Counted from the stretch's first letter, positions 15,927 through 26,618 are shown. The stretch: DNA of 64,000 nucleotides from Amycolatopsis pretoriensis (GCF_900107925.1 NZ_FNUJ01000006.1:186001-250000); one strand, 5' to 3'. Notes: generated by a model not told the origin, from the letters alone. A program made the numbers and translations.

Positions 15927-16520
15927 TCAGAGCTTTGCGCGGAAGTGCCCCGGGAGCTGCGTGACGGCGTTGTCCGCGAGGTGCGTCGCGGTGCCCGTGT
16001 ACTGCTCGGTTCCCGCGGTGAAGTGCCAGCCGCCGATGGTCTTGCCGTCGACGGGTTCGGCGGCCCCGCTCCCGGTCCAGAGCGTGAAGTGCACGTGGGC
16101 GCCGGTGCTGCTGCCGCCGCACGGGAGCGCGTTGCCGGTCGAGCCGAGGACGGCCCCGGCCTCGACGTGCTCACCGTCGGTGACGTCGATGCCTTCCAGG
16201 TGGTAGTAGCCGGTCCGCCAGCCGCCGGCGTGGTCGATGGTCACCCAGTCCCCGCCGGCGCAGTGCTGAAGGTGGACGGTCCCGGCCAACGCCGCGCGGA
16301 CGGTCCGGTCGGCCGGGCTGAAGTCGATGGCGTTCTTGACGCCGGTGCCGCCGTCGTCGGAGTGGATGCCGGCGGAGTAGACCTGCTGGCCGGCCTTGAA
16401 CGGCAGGGCGAGCGTGGGGAACGGAGCGACGTCGGCGGTCGCGGCCGGCGCGCCGAGCAGGCCGAGGACCGCGGTCAGCACGGCGGCGACAGCCGTCCTG
16501 CGAACGTGCAGAATTGTCAC
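15927..16520 (-). CDS. secreted M23-family (LasA/LytM-like) endopeptidase
   Basis: A 197-residue exported protein. The signal peptide is clear (RRTAVAAVLTAVLGLLGAPA, cleavage near ATA-DV). The M23 fold shows KNAIDFSP, GTVHLQHCAGGDWVTIDH, the YYHLEGI strand and the metal-binding AHVHFTLW block. The usual first metal His motif (HxGxD) reads KNAID, so the metal site may be altered as in LasA-like members. It probably trims peptidoglycan or acts as a regulator of such enzymes. The GTG at 16520 follows AAAGGGG by eight bases. A long structured leader precedes it. Confidence 0.85.
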   Translation of the reverse strand: MTILHVRRTAVAAVLTAVLGLLGAPAATADVAPFPTLALPFKAGQQVYSAGIHSDDGGTGVKNAIDFSPADRTVRAALAGTVHLQHCAGGDWVTIDHAGGWRTGYYHLEGIDVTDGEHVEAGAVLGSTGNALPCGGSSTGAHVHFTLWTGSGAAEPVDGKTIGGWHFTAGTEQYTGTATHLADNAVTQLPGHFRAKL

Positions 16521-16547
16521 TGTACGTACCCCTTTGGCTTAGCACTC

Positions 16548-16755
16548 ACCCATTCGAACTAACCGGATCGGGCGCAGAGTAGGCCAAAGGTTGGATTATT
16601 GGGAAGATTCCGGACGCGGAAGATCACCCTGACGGGAAAAGATCACCAGGCCGGCGCGGAGAGCGGACAGAGACCGGACAACGCGCCGCTCAGGCGGCGC
16701 GCGAAGGTGAGTTCCCGCGCCGGTGCGCCGGCTTGGCGGAACGGCTTAGCACTTT
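16548..16755 (-). promoter_or_regulatory. structured leader, possible c-di-AMP (ydaO-like) riboswitch
   Basis: Minus-strand elements in order: GTGCTAAGCCG, a hairpin CCGGCGCACCGG, GCGCGGGAACTCACC, a strong hairpin CGCGCCGC/GCGGCGCG (16681-16700), two GGTGATCTT words, and finally GGGTGAGTGCTAAGCC just before the ribosome binding site. The paired GCTAAGCC-type words and the GGGAACTCACC/GGGTGAGTG pair resemble the two halves of ydaO-class riboswitches, which in actinobacteria often precede cell-wall hydrolase genes. The fit to the consensus is loose. This covers most of the gene-free stretch 16521-16889. Confidence 0.35.
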
Positions 16756-16889
16756 GACGGGCGGTCGCGCGCTCGAAAGACCGGCTCAGCGCCTGGATGG
16801 GGTCGCGCAACCGAAACCGGCCGGCGTGCCAGCCGGTCCGCCGCCGATTCGTCCGATCGGTCACGCCCCGGCCACGACCACGAACGGGG

Positions 16890-18368
<1,479 letters not shown>

Positions 18369-18465
18369 GCCGCCTCCCTCCGAGTGCCGTGGGCACTCAG
18401 AATAGTGAAGCGGGCGGGTTAACTCGTTCGTGTACCGCTAGCCCGAGTCGGACACTGGGTGTGTT

Positions 18466-18550
18466 ATTGACCCGGCCAAAAGCAGGCCGCCCCCGAGCGG
18501 CACGCGATCGTGGCTCGAAACTCTTCGGCCGTGGCTGTGGCCGGGTCAAT
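18466..18550. repeat. 12-bp inverted repeat closing an 85-base element
   Basis: ATTGACCCGGCC at 18466-18477 is perfectly complementary to GGCCGGGTCAAT at 18539-18550. The 61 bases between contain smaller hairpins (CGAGC/GCTCG). The right arm overlaps the stop codon of the ArsR-like gene, so the structure would form at the 3' end of its mRNA as a terminator or stability element. There is no clear U-tract. Confidence 0.55.
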
Positions 18551-19247
18551 GACCAGCGGCGCAGTAAGGCCTGCTGAGTACCTCGAGATCGACACCGAGC
18601 GCCGCGAACGGCTTGACGGCACTCGGCTGCACCTTGACGGCGCGGTGGCCGTCGCGGCCGACCCAGCCCGCCTCGACCGCCCGGTCGAGCAGCGCCGCGG
18701 GCAGCGCGCCGGCCAGGTGGTCGCGGCGCTCCGTCCAATCCAGACAGTCGCGCAGCAGTGGCCGGCGCCCGGCGGCGAGCGGCACGCCGAGCCCGGCCAG
18801 GACCTCGCGCCCGCGGCCGGTCAGCGTCAGTCCGTCGGCGGTGTCGACCAGGCCGGTGGCGAGCATGCCGTCGCGGACGGCGACGCCGAGCACGCCGGCG
18901 AGGTGGTCGTAGCAGGTGCGCGCGAAGCCGAGCCGCTTTACCCGCAGCGACGACTTCAGGCCGGTCACGGGTCGGTGCTCGGCGTGCTGGGCCAGGTGCT
19001 CGATCAGCTCGGCGACGCGCGGGTCGGCGATCCGGACGTAGCTCGCGCGGCCCTGCTTGACCCGGACGACGAACCCGGCGTCGACCAGCCGGGTGACGTG
19101 CTCGCTGGCCGTGGAGAGCGCGATCCCGGCCGCTTTGCCCAGCTCGCCGACGGTCCAGGCCCGGCTGTCGAGCAGCGCGAGGCACATGGTGGCCCGGCTC
19201 GGGTCGGCGAGCACCGCGGCGACCTCGGCGAGGGCGATCGTCTCCAT
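18546..19247 (-). CDS. ArsR-like winged-helix regulator with C-terminal sensory domain
   Basis: A 233-residue regulator. Residues 1-85 are an ArsR-type winged HTH (LAEVAAVLADPSRATMCLAL, then GIALSTASEHVTRLVDAGFV). Residues ~110-225 are a second domain with FARTCYDHLAGVLGVAV, RPLLRDCLDWTERRDHLAGAL and RAVEAGWVGRDG. The 25821-26618 product has the same two-domain architecture and the same motifs, so they are paralogues. Cys residues in RTCYD and RDCLDW are conserved in both and could sense redox or metal. Its own target is not evident; it lies between an antiporter gene and a PBP gene on the same strand. Confidence 0.85.
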   Translation of the reverse strand: METIALAEVAAVLADPSRATMCLALLDSRAWTVGELGKAAGIALSTASEHVTRLVDAGFVVRVKQGRASYVRIADPRVAELIEHLAQHAEHRPVTGLKSSLRVKRLGFARTCYDHLAGVLGVAVRDGMLATGLVDTADGLTLTGRGREVLAGLGVPLAAGRRPLLRDCLDWTERRDHLAGALPAALLDRAVEAGWVGRDGHRAVKVQPSAVKPFAALGVDLEVLSRPYCAAGH

Positions 19248-19296
19248 GCCCCCACGCTACGACGGCGGCACTTCGCCCGCGGCCGAACCGACGCGG

Positions 19297-19352
19297 AGCT
19301 TTCACGTGAAAGCTGCCACCAGGGGGCGGAGCTTTCACGTGAAAGCTCCGCC
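19297..19352. repeat. two copies of palindrome AGCTTTCACGTGAAAGCT
   Basis: An 18-bp perfect palindrome lies at 19297-19314. A second copy extended to 28 bp (GGCGG on the left, CCGCC on the right) lies at 19325-19352. They sit in the 124-bp gap between the PBP stop and the ArsR-like start. I believe this word is common between genes in Amycolatopsis chromosomes, but that is from memory. Likely roles are transcription termination or a dispersed palindromic repeat; they would also block frames such as the SFHVKAP-type translations. Confidence 0.8.
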
Positions 19353-19371
19353 TTGGCCGAGGAGACGGGGG

Positions 19372-20988
19372 TCAGATCCCCTTCAGGAACTTCGCCGCGA
19401 GGGTGACCGCCGGGCCCGAGTCGTTCGAGTTCTCCAGGAGCACCGCGAACGCCACGTTCCCGCGGTACCCGACGAACCAGCCCGTGGCGTTCGAGCCGTC
19501 GCCGAACTGGGCGGTGCCCGTCTTGCCGTAGACCTCGCCCGCGCCCCCGGCGCCGCGGCCGGTCCCGCTGGTCACGACGGCCCGCATCATCTTCCGCACC
19601 TGCCCGAGCACCGCCGCGGGCGGCGGCGAGTAACCCTTGACGACCGTCGTGTCGAGGTCGTGCCACAGGCGCGGCGTGATGGCCTTGCCGGACGCGACCG
19701 TCGCCGCCATCACCGCTCCCCCGAGGCAGCTGGCCTGGATCCGGCCCTGGCCGAACCCGTCCTCGACCTGCTCGTCCTTGCTCTCCGCCGGCTCGACCTT
19801 GCCCAGTTCGGTGTCGATCCCCGGGATCTCGTAGTCGGCGTTGAGACCCAGCTCGTTCGCGGCCTTCACCAGCCCGTCGGCCGGGAGGTCGAGCGCCAGC
19901 TGCCCGAACGTCGTGTTGCAGGACCGCGCGAACGCCGTCTGCAGATTGGTCGCGCCCAGCTCGAAGCCCTCGTTCTTGACCGTCCGCGTCCCGACCGTCG
20001 CGACGCCGGGGCAGTCGACCGGCGACTGCGCGTTGAGCCCGCTCTGCTGGACCGCCGCGACCGAAGTCGCGATCTTGAACGACGAACCGGGCTCGTACAG
20101 GCCGTGCAGCGCCTTCGGGTCCTTCCCGGCGGCCGAGTTCTGCGCGACTGCCAGGATGTCGCCTGAGCCCGTGTCGAGCGCGACCATCATCGCCGAGCCC
20201 TTGAAGCTGTCGACCGCGGCCTGCGCGGAGTTCTGCGCGGTCAGGCTCAGGCTCGACGTCAGCGCCTTCGCCTCGCCTTCGGCCTTCCCGAACAGCGTCT
20301 CCACGCTCTTCCCGCTCGTGTCGACGCGCTGGACGGCGAAGCCGCTCCCGCTCGCCGCCGTGACCTGCCCGCCGAGCGCCGACCGCAGCAGCGGCGCCGG
20401 GTCGCCGTCGACCACGCGCAGGCCGCCGGCGCCGTTGATCAGCAGCGGCTTGCCGTCCCGGTCGGCGACCGCCGTCGTGTCCTGCACCGCCGTGCTGACC
20501 ACCAGCCGCTGTCCCGCCTCCAGCTTCGGGTGCAGGAGAGTCGGCGCCCAGTGCACGAGCCACTTGCCGTCCGCCTGGGCCAGCTCGAACGGCACGTCGT
20601 AGGTCCAGTTCCCCGGCTTCAGCGCCCACGACATGCTGAACGTCCCGCCGGTCCGCTTGGCCCCGGCCGGGGTCGGCTGCAGGACGGTCAGCTTGGCGAC
20701 GACCGACCTCGGGCTCAGCGTGTTCCGCGCGTCCCGCAGGGCCACCGCGGCCGCGGGTGCGGCGTCGGTCAGCTTGGCCGCCGCGTCCGGGTTGTTCTCG
20801 GCCACGTCCTGCAGGTACTCGGTGATCGCCGCGTGCGGGTCGATCGCCCCGGGGCTCTCGACGCTGGTGGCCCCGGCTTCCGCTTCGGGCGTCGAACCGC
20901 CGTTCAGCACGAAGAACGCCGCCACCACGACCACGACCACCAGCAGCGCGCCGCCGATCAGGACGCCACGTCTCGCAGCAGGACTCAT
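19372..20988 (-). CDS. class B penicillin-binding protein with MecA_N (NTF2-like) domain
   Basis: A 538-residue D,D-transpeptidase anchored by one N-terminal helix (GVLIGGALLVVVVVVAAFFV). Residues ~55-160 are an NTF2-like MecA_N domain (AITEYLQDVAENNPDAAAKL), followed by a dimerisation segment and the transpeptidase. The active-site motifs are Ser302-SF-Lys305, SCN in FARSCNTTFG and Lys489-TGT. There is no lipobox, unlike the related mycobacterial PbpLipo. I use the ATG at 20988, because GGAGAGG lies nine bases upstream; a TTG further out would put the ribosome binding site inside the gene. It lies outside the dcw cluster and may support elongation or spore wall synthesis, or beta-lactam tolerance. 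Confidence 0.9.
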   Translation of the reverse strand: MSPAARRGVLIGGALLVVVVVVAAFFVLNGGSTPEAEAGATSVESPGAIDPHAAITEYLQDVAENNPDAAAKLTDAAPAAAVALRDARNTLSPRSVVAKLTVLQPTPAGAKRTGGTFSMSWALKPGNWTYDVPFELAQADGKWLVHWAPTLLHPKLEAGQRLVVSTAVQDTTAVADRDGKPLLINGAGGLRVVDGDPAPLLRSALGGQVTAASGSGFAVQRVDTSGKSVETLFGKAEGEAKALTSSLSLTAQNSAQAAVDSFKGSAMMVALDTGSGDILAVAQNSAAGKDPKALHGLYEPGSSFKIATSVAAVQQSGLNAQSPVDCPGVATVGTRTVKNEGFELGATNLQTAFARSCNTTFGQLALDLPADGLVKAANELGLNADYEIPGIDTELGKVEPAESKDEQVEDGFGQGRIQASCLGGAVMAATVASGKAITPRLWHDLDTTVVKGYSPPPAAVLGQVRKMMRAVVTSGTGRGAGGAGEVYGKTGTAQFGDGSNATGWFVGYRGNVAFAVLLENSNDSGPAVTLAAKFLKGI

Positions 20989-21065
20989 TTCCGCGATCCT
21001 CTCCCCCAAGGAACGCCACCGCCGTGGGTGACCGGCCGATCTTACCGGTCACCCACGGCAGTCCG

Positions 21066-24000
21066 TCAGGCTTTCGCGACCGAAACCGTCACCTTCGTGC
21101 CATCGCCGACCGTGCCGGCGGAGCCGTCGGCGACCGCGTCGTACGTCACCGACGTCGCCAGGGTCTCCGACGCGAGGAACTTCTCGTGCGTCCGGGCCGC
21201 CTCGACGACGTCGGAAGGCGCGTCCACGGTCAGCGCGATCCGGTCGGCGACGTCGAGCCCGGCGTCGCGGCGGGCCTGTTGCACGACCCGGATCAGGTCG
21301 CGGACCAGGCCTTCGGCCGCCAGTTCCGGCGTCACCTCGGTGTCGATGAGGACCAGCCCGGAGCCGCCGGGCAGTTCGGCCGCCGCGCCGCCGCCCTTGG
21401 CGACCAGCCGGCGCTCGAACTCGCCTTCGCGCAGCGTGATGCCCGCCGCGACGACGGCGCCGCCCTGGAACGACCAGTCGCCCGCCTTGACGGCCTTGAT
21501 CACGGTCTGGACGTCCTTGCCCAGGCGCGGGCCGGCCGCGCGGGCGTTGACCGCGACCTCGAACCCGCCGTGCGCGGCGACGTCGGTGGTCAGCTCGACC
21601 GCCTTGACGTTCACCTCGTCCCGCAGGATGTCGGCGAACGGCGTCAGCGAAGAAGCGTCCTCGGCCGCCACGACCAGCGACGACAGCGGCAGCCGCACGC
21701 GCAGCTTGTTCGCCTTGCGCAGCGACAGCGCCGAGGACGCCACCTGCCGCACCCGGTCCATCGCGGTGACGAGCGCCGCGTCCGCGGGCAGGTCGTTCGC
21801 GTTCGGCCAGTCGGCCAGGTGCACCGAGCGGCCGCCGGTGAGGCCGCGCCAGACGACCTCGGTGGTGAGCGGCAGCAGCGGCGCCGTCACCCGCGAAGTC
21901 ACCTCCAGCACGGTGTGCAGCGTGTCGATGGCGTCCTGGTCGCCCGCCCAGAAGCGGTCGCGCGAGCGGCGGACGTACCAGTTCGTGAGGACCTCGAGGA
22001 AGTCCCGCACGGTCTGGCACGCGCCGGCGACGTCGTAGTGGTCCATCGCGTACTCGACGTCGGTGACGAGCTCGTGCGTCTTCGCCAGGACGTACCGGTC
22101 GAGCACGTTCGGCGAATCCGTGCGCCACTTGCCTTCCACGCCTTCGGCGTTGGCGTACAGCGCGAGGAAGTAGTACGAGTTCCACAGCGGCAGCACGGCC
22201 TGGCGGACGGCGTCGCGGATGCCCTTGTCGGTGACGACCAGGTTGCCGCCGCGCAGGATCGGGCTCGCCATCAGGTACCAGCGCATGGCGTCGGAGCCGT
22301 CGCGCTCGAAGACCTCGTTGACGTCCGGGTAGTTGCGCAGCGACTTGGACATCTTCGCGCCGTCCGAGCCGAGCACGATGCCGTGCGACACGCAGGTGCG
22401 GAACGCGGGCCGGTCGAACAGCGCCGTCGCGAGCACGTGCAGCAGGTAGAACCAGCCGCGCGTCTGCCCGATGTACTCGACGATGAAGTCGCTCGGGTAG
22501 TGGTGCTCGAACCACTCGGCGTTCTCGAACGGGTAGTGCACCTGGGCGTACGGCATCGAGCCGGAGTCGAACCAGACGTCGAGGACGTCCGGCACGCGGC
22601 GCATGGTGGACTTGCCGGTCGGGTCGTCCGGGTTCGGCCGGGTCAGCTCGTCGATGTAGGGCCGGTGCAGGTTGTCCAGCCGCACGCCGAAGTCCGCCTC
22701 CAGCTCGTCGAGCGAGCCGTAGACGTCGGTGCGCGGGTGCTCGGGGTCGTCGGACTGCCACACCGGGATCGGCGTGCCGAAGTAGCGGTTGCGGGAGATC
22801 GACCAGTCGATGGCGTTCTCCAGCCACTTCCCGAACTGGCCGTCCTTGACGTTCTCCGGGTACCAGGTGATCTGCTGGTTGAGCTCGACCATCCGGTCCT
22901 TGAACTGCGTCACCGCGACGAACCACGACGAGACCGCGCGGTAGATCAGCGGGTTGCGGCAGCGCCAGCAGTGCGGGTAGCTGTGGTCGTAGGTCTCGTG
23001 GCGCAGCAGCACGGCGCCCTGCTGCCCGGCCGATCCCGTGCCGTTCTTGAGGTCCCGCACGATGTTCGGGTTGGCGTCGAAGACCTGCTGGCCCTCGTAG
23101 TCCGGCACTGTCGCGTCGAACTTGCCGTGCGCGTCGACCGGCGTGACCGGCGGGATGCCGGCGGCGTCGGTGACGACCTTGTCGTCGGCACCGTAGGCCG
23201 GGGCGATGTGGACGATCCCGGTGCCGTCGTCGGTGGTGACGTAGTCGGCGGCCAGCACCTGGTGCGCGTTCTCGGTGCCGGTGAAGTACGGGAACGGCGG
23301 GGCGTAGCGGGTGCCGAGCAGCTGCGAACCGGTGTAGCGCGCGACGACCGTCGGCTCTTCGCCGAGTTCACGCGCGTACGCGGCGACGCGCGCTTCGGCG
23401 AGCAGGAACCGCTTGCCAGGCTGGCTTTCGCTCTCGACGACGACGTAGTCCACCTCGGGGTGCACCGCGGTCGCGAGGTTCGACGGCAGCGTCCACGGCG
23501 TCGTCGTCCAGATCAGCAGGTAGGTGCCGTCGAGATCGTTCTCGTTGCCCTGCAACCGGAAACCGACCGTGACGGCCGGGTCCTGCCGGTTGCGGTAGAC
23601 GTCGGCGTCCATGCCCAGCTCGTGGTTGGACAGCGGCGTCGCGTCACGCCAGCAGTACGGCAGGACGCGGTAGCCCTCGTAGACGAGTCCCTTGTCCCAC
23701 AGGCGTTTGAACGCCCACAGCACCGACTCCATGTACGTGACGTCGAGGGTCTTGTAGTCGTTGTCGAAGTCGACCCAGCGCGCCTGGCGGGTGACGTAGT
23801 CGCGCCACTCGTCGGTGTAGCGGAGGACGGACTCCTGCGAAGCCGCGTTGAACTTCGCGATGCCCATCTCTTCGATCTCGGACGTCTCGGTGATGCCGAG
23901 CTGGCGCATCGCCTCGAGCTCCGCGGGCAGGCCGTGGGTGTCCCAGCCGAAGCGGCGCTCGACCTTGCGGCCCTTCATGGTCTGGTAACGCGGCACCAGG

Positions 24001-24233
24001 TCCTTGACGTACCCGGTGAGCAGGTGGCCGTAGTGCGGGAGGCCGTTGGCGAAGGGCGGGCCGTCGTAGAAGACGTACTCGTTGTCGCCGTGCTCGCCGG
24101 CCGGGCGCGTGTCGATGGTCGCCTGGAACGTCCGGTCCGTCTCCCAGTAGGCGAGGACCTGCTTCTCCAGCGCGGGGAAGGACGGCTGCGACGGAACGCC
24201 CGCGCCGTCGTCCAGTTGGGCCTGGGGGTACAT
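21066..24233 (-). CDS. ileS: isoleucyl-tRNA synthetase
   Basis: Charges tRNA-Ile. The 1055-residue protein has the class I signatures HYGH (in [15 protein letters not shown]) and KMSKS starting at Lys627. It also has the CP1 editing domain ([15 protein letters not shown]) and the anticodon-binding C-terminal half. The length and WDTHGLPAE motif fit the long, eukaryote-like IleRS2 type found in actinobacteria, which is often less sensitive to mupirocin; this is inference. The ATG at 24233 is preceded by GAGGAGCACCGGG. Expression is probably controlled by the T-box just upstream. Confidence 0.96.
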   Translation of the reverse strand: MYPQAQLDDGAGVPSQPSFPALEKQVLAYWETDRTFQATIDTRPAGEHGDNEYVFYDGPPFANGLPHYGHLLTGYVKDLVPRYQTMKGRKVERRFGWDTHGLPAELEAMRQLGITETSEIEEMGIAKFNAASQESVLRYTDEWRDYVTRQARWVDFDNDYKTLDVTYMESVLWAFKRLWDKGLVYEGYRVLPYCWRDATPLSNHELGMDADVYRNRQDPAVTVGFRLQGNENDLDGTYLLIWTTTPWTLPSNLATAVHPEVDYVVVESESQPGKRFLLAEARVAAYARELGEEPTVVARYTGSQLLGTRYAPPFPYFTGTENAHQVLAADYVTTDDGTGIVHIAPAYGADDKVVTDAAGIPPVTPVDAHGKFDATVPDYEGQQVFDANPNIVRDLKNGTGSAGQQGAVLLRHETYDHSYPHCWRCRNPLIYRAVSSWFVAVTQFKDRMVELNQQITWYPENVKDGQFGKWLENAIDWSISRNRYFGTPIPVWQSDDPEHPRTDVYGSLDELEADFGVRLDNLHRPYIDELTRPNPDDPTGKSTMRRVPDVLDVWFDSGSMPYAQVHYPFENAEWFEHHYPSDFIVEYIGQTRGWFYLLHVLATALFDRPAFRTCVSHGIVLGSDGAKMSKSLRNYPDVNEVFERDGSDAMRWYLMASPILRGGNLVVTDKGIRDAVRQAVLPLWNSYYFLALYANAEGVEGKWRTDSPNVLDRYVLAKTHELVTDVEYAMDHYDVAGACQTVRDFLEVLTNWYVRRSRDRFWAGDQDAIDTLHTVLEVTSRVTAPLLPLTTEVVWRGLTGGRSVHLADWPNANDLPADAALVTAMDRVRQVASSALSLRKANKLRVRLPLSSLVVAAEDASSLTPFADILRDEVNVKAVELTTDVAAHGGFEVAVNARAAGPRLGKDVQTVIKAVKAGDWSFQGGAVVAAGITLREGEFERRLVAKGGGAAAELPGGSGLVLIDTEVTPELAAEGLVRDLIRVVQQARRDAGLDVADRIALTVDAPSDVVEAARTHEKFLASETLATSVTYDAVADGSAGTVGDGTKVTVSVAKA

Positions 24234-24244
24234 CCCGGTGCTCC

Positions 24245-24465
24245 TCGGTTCGTCGCTCTCGTACGGACGACCGGTTCCCGGTCACCCACACGGGGACGAA
24301 ACGCCTGGCGGCGCACCGCGGTACCACCCCGCTTGCCTGCTCGCACAGGCCGCTTCGTTGACGGCTGTCACGGGCCGCACCCGTCCGGTTCTACTGAGAG
24401 CGGTGAAGCTCGGTTCTTCCGGAGGCTCCCCGGTGATGGCCGGATCGACGCCTTGCTGATACCAG
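24245..24465 (-). ncRNA. ileS T-box leader
   Basis: On the minus strand the leader contains GCCATCACCGGGGAGCC near 24438-24422, where ATC would be the isoleucine specifier, and GGAAGAACC after it. Further on comes the T-box word GGTGGTACCGCGG at 24330-24318, whose TGGT pairs with the uncharged tRNA 3' end. A conserved region then leads to the ribosome binding site. No U-run terminator is seen, so this is the translational, short-stem-I class known from actinobacterial ileS. Confidence 0.88.
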
Positions 24466-24466
24466 G

Positions 24467-25756
24467 TTAACCGGCCCGCGCAACCGGGTTGTCACGAGGG
24501 GCACGTACGCCGGTCAGCGTCACGCCGATCGCGACGAGCCACAACACGGCGGCGATCAGGCCGGCCACGTGGAGGTCTTCGGCGCCGAGCACCGCCACGC
24601 CGAGCGCGCCGCCGGCCTGGCGGGCGGTGTTGTTGATGCCGCTCGCGACGCCGGCGCGTCCGGGCGGGATGCCGGCGACGGCGGCCGTCACGACCGCCGT
24701 CGTCAGCAGGCCCATCCCCACGCCGAGCCCGAGCAGCGTCGGCAGGAGGTCCGCGTAGCCGCTGCTTCCGTTGAGCCGCAGCAGGTTCAGCATGCCGAGC
24801 GCGCCGAGGGCCAGCCCGGCGACCATCGGCGGCCGCGGCCCGAAGCGGCCGGCCAGCCGGCCCGCGACCGGCGCCAGCACCGACAGCGGGAGGAACAGCG
24901 GCAGCACTTCGAGCCCGGCTTCGAGTGGCCCGGCGTGCCGGACGCCCTGCAGGTACAGCGTCAGCACGAGGATGGCGCCGATGCCGGCGAAGTTCATCGC
25001 CGCCGCGACGAAGTTCGCCGCCGCCGTCCGCCGGGCGACGTCCAGGGGCAGCATCGGGTGCGCCGAGCGGTGTTCGACGACCAGGAACGCGGCCAGCAGG
25101 ACCACTGCCACCAGCCCGGCGACCAGGCTCCCGCCGATGACCGCGTAGACCCCGGCGCCGAGCGCGGGCGCGGCCGTCGCGATGCCGCCGACGTCGACCC
25201 GCCCGGGCCCGCGGTCGCCGCGCGGCACGAGCCGCCGGGTCGCGAGGGCGGCCACCAGCACGATGGGGACGTTGAGCCAGAACACCGGCCGCCAGCCGGC
25301 CGCGGCGACGACCGCGCCACCCAGCACCGGGCCCGCCGAGAGCGCCAGCGCCGACACCCCGGCCCAGATCCCGAGGGCCCGGGCGCGCTCGGCGCGTCCC
25401 GGGTAGGCGTTCGTGATCACCGCGAGGGTGCCGGGCAGCAGCAACGCGGCACCCAGGCCCTGCCCGGCGCGCGCGGCGACGAGCCACGGCGCGGTGCCGG
25501 CGACCCCGCACGCGGCCGACGCGGCGCCGAAGAGCGCGAAGCCCGCGAGGACGACCCGGCGGTGGCCGAAGACGTCACCGAGCGCGCCGCCGGTGAGCAG
25601 CAGCGCGGCCAGGACGACCGCGTAGCCGTCGACCACCCACTGCAGCGCGGCGAGGCCCGCGCCCAGGTCGGTGCCGATGCTGGGCAGGGCGACGTTGACG
25701 ACCGTGACGTCGAGCTGCACCAGGAACATCCCGGCGCACATGGTGAACAGGAGCAT
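24467..25756 (-). CDS. MFS drug-efflux transporter (DHA2-like)
   Basis: A 429-residue, multi-helix exporter of the major facilitator superfamily. Helix 1 carries the drug:H+ motif LDVTVVNVALPSI, the loop 2-3 motif A is GALGDVFGHRR, and motif C is GPVLGGAVVAAAGWR, typical of antiporters. I start it at the ATG at 25756, since the longer frame would extend into the divergent regulator. It is divergent from the ArsR-like gene at 25821, separated by 64 bp with an inverted repeat, so that regulator probably controls it. Substrate unknown. Its stop abuts the ileS T-box. Confidence 0.9.
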   Translation of the reverse strand: MLLFTMCAGMFLVQLDVTVVNVALPSIGTDLGAGLAALQWVVDGYAVVLAALLLTGGALGDVFGHRRVVLAGFALFGAASAACGVAGTAPWLVAARAGQGLGAALLLPGTLAVITNAYPGRAERARALGIWAGVSALALSAGPVLGGAVVAAAGWRPVFWLNVPIVLVAALATRRLVPRGDRGPGRVDVGGIATAAPALGAGVYAVIGGSLVAGLVAVVLLAAFLVVEHRSAHPMLPLDVARRTAAANFVAAAMNFAGIGAILVLTLYLQGVRHAGPLEAGLEVLPLFLPLSVLAPVAGRLAGRFGPRPPMVAGLALGALGMLNLLRLNGSSGYADLLPTLLGLGVGMGLLTTAVVTAAVAGIPPGRAGVASGINNTARQAGGALGVAVLGAEDLHVAGLIAAVLWLVAIGVTLTGVRAPRDNPVARAG

Positions 25757-25777
25757 GTCCCCAGTGGACCGCGCGGA

Positions 25778-25799
25778 CGCTTCCGTCGCGGTGGAAGTG
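25778..25799. promoter_or_regulatory. candidate operator between MFS and ArsR-like genes
   Basis: An inverted repeat CGCTTCC (25778-25784) and GGAAGTG (25793-25799) with one mismatch sits in the 64-bp divergent promoter region. Its position makes it the natural binding site of the 25821 regulator. No binding evidence exists in the sequence beyond symmetry. Confidence 0.45.
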
Positions 25800-25820
25800 T
25801 GCCGGGGGCATCCTGGAGGC

Positions 25821-26618
25821 ATGGAAGGCGACGCCGACATCGCCCGCACCGCGGCGCTGTTCGCGGACCCGGCGCGGGTCCGCGTGCTGCTGGCGCTGGC
25901 CGACGGCCGCGCGCTGGCCGCGTCCGTGCTGGCGGCCGAGGCCCGGCTGTCCGCGCCGGGCGTCAGCGCGCACCTGGCGAAGCTGCGGGACGCGGGGCTG
26001 GTCGTCGCGGAGAAGTCGGGCCGGCACCGGTTCTACCGGCTGGCCGGCCCGGACACCGCGGAGCTGATGGAGACGCTGGCGCGGTTCTCGCCGGCACAAC
26101 CGGTGTCGTCGCTGCGCGAAGGAACGCGGGCGGAGGCGTTGCGGACGGCCCGGACGTGCTACGACCACCTGGCGGGCCGGCTCGGGGTGGCGGTGACGTC
26201 GGCGTTGCTCGATCGGGGCGCGCTGTCCGGCGCATCGGACACGCGACGGCGACCGGGCGACCGGATTTCGGCTCCGCTGCGCGAACACCCGTACACGCTG
26301 GGTCCGGCGGCGGGCGCGGTGTTCGGTGAGCTGGGCGTGGACCTGGACGCCGTGGCGGCGGGACGCCGGCCGCTGCTGAAGTTCTGCCTGGACTGGAGCG
26401 AGCAGCGTCACCACCTGGCGGGCGCGCTGGGCGCGGCGGTCGCGACGCGGTTCGTGGAGGCGGGCTGGGTGCGCCGGCGTGGGCAGGCGCACCGCGCGGT
26501 GCGGCTGACGCCGGAAGGAGCGCGGGCGCTGGCGACCACCTGGGCTTGGACGACCTCGCCGCTTAGCGGTGCGCGGCCACCAGGGTGGCGTCGGGGCTGC
26601 AGCGGTCGCACGGGGTGA
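25821..26618 (+). CDS. ArsR-like winged-helix regulator
   Basis: A 265-residue regulator with an N-terminal ArsR HTH (RTAALFADPARVRVLLAL, then APGVSAHLAKLRDAGLVV). A C-terminal domain is shared with the 18546 gene (RTARTCYDHLAGRLGVAV; RPLLKFCLDWSEQRHHLAGA; RFVEAGWVRRRG). Residues ~135-160 (SGASDTRRRPGDR) are a variable insert. ATG 25821 has GGAGG only one base upstream, so a leaderless message or a slightly different start is possible. It is divergent from the MFS gene and probably represses it until a ligand binds. Its last ~56 bases overlap the end of the 26563 gene on the other strand. Confidence 0.85.
   Translation: MEGDADIARTAALFADPARVRVLLALADGRALAASVLAAEARLSAPGVSAHLAKLRDAGLVVAEKSGRHRFYRLAGPDTAELMETLARFSPAQPVSSLREGTRAEALRTARTCYDHLAGRLGVAVTSALLDRGALSGASDTRRRPGDRISAPLREHPYTLGPAAGAVFGELGVDLDAVAAGRRPLLKFCLDWSEQRHHLAGALGAAVATRFVEAGWVRRRGQAHRAVRLTPEGARALATTWAWTTSPLSGARPPGWRRGCSGRTG

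Noticed and set aside
16643-16864. A 73-codon ORF upstream of the M23 gene
   Set aside because: It overlaps the structured leader, has no ribosome binding site and no similarity I can recognise.
19372-20988. PBP gene as an acquired beta-lactam resistance determinant
   Set aside because: MecA_N-type class B PBPs are native in actinobacteria, composition matches the surroundings and no resistance regulator of the mecI/blaI type is adjacent.
21024-24470. An 1148-codon plus-strand frame opposite ileS
   Set aside because: It is antisense to ileS and the T-box, with no recognisable domain.
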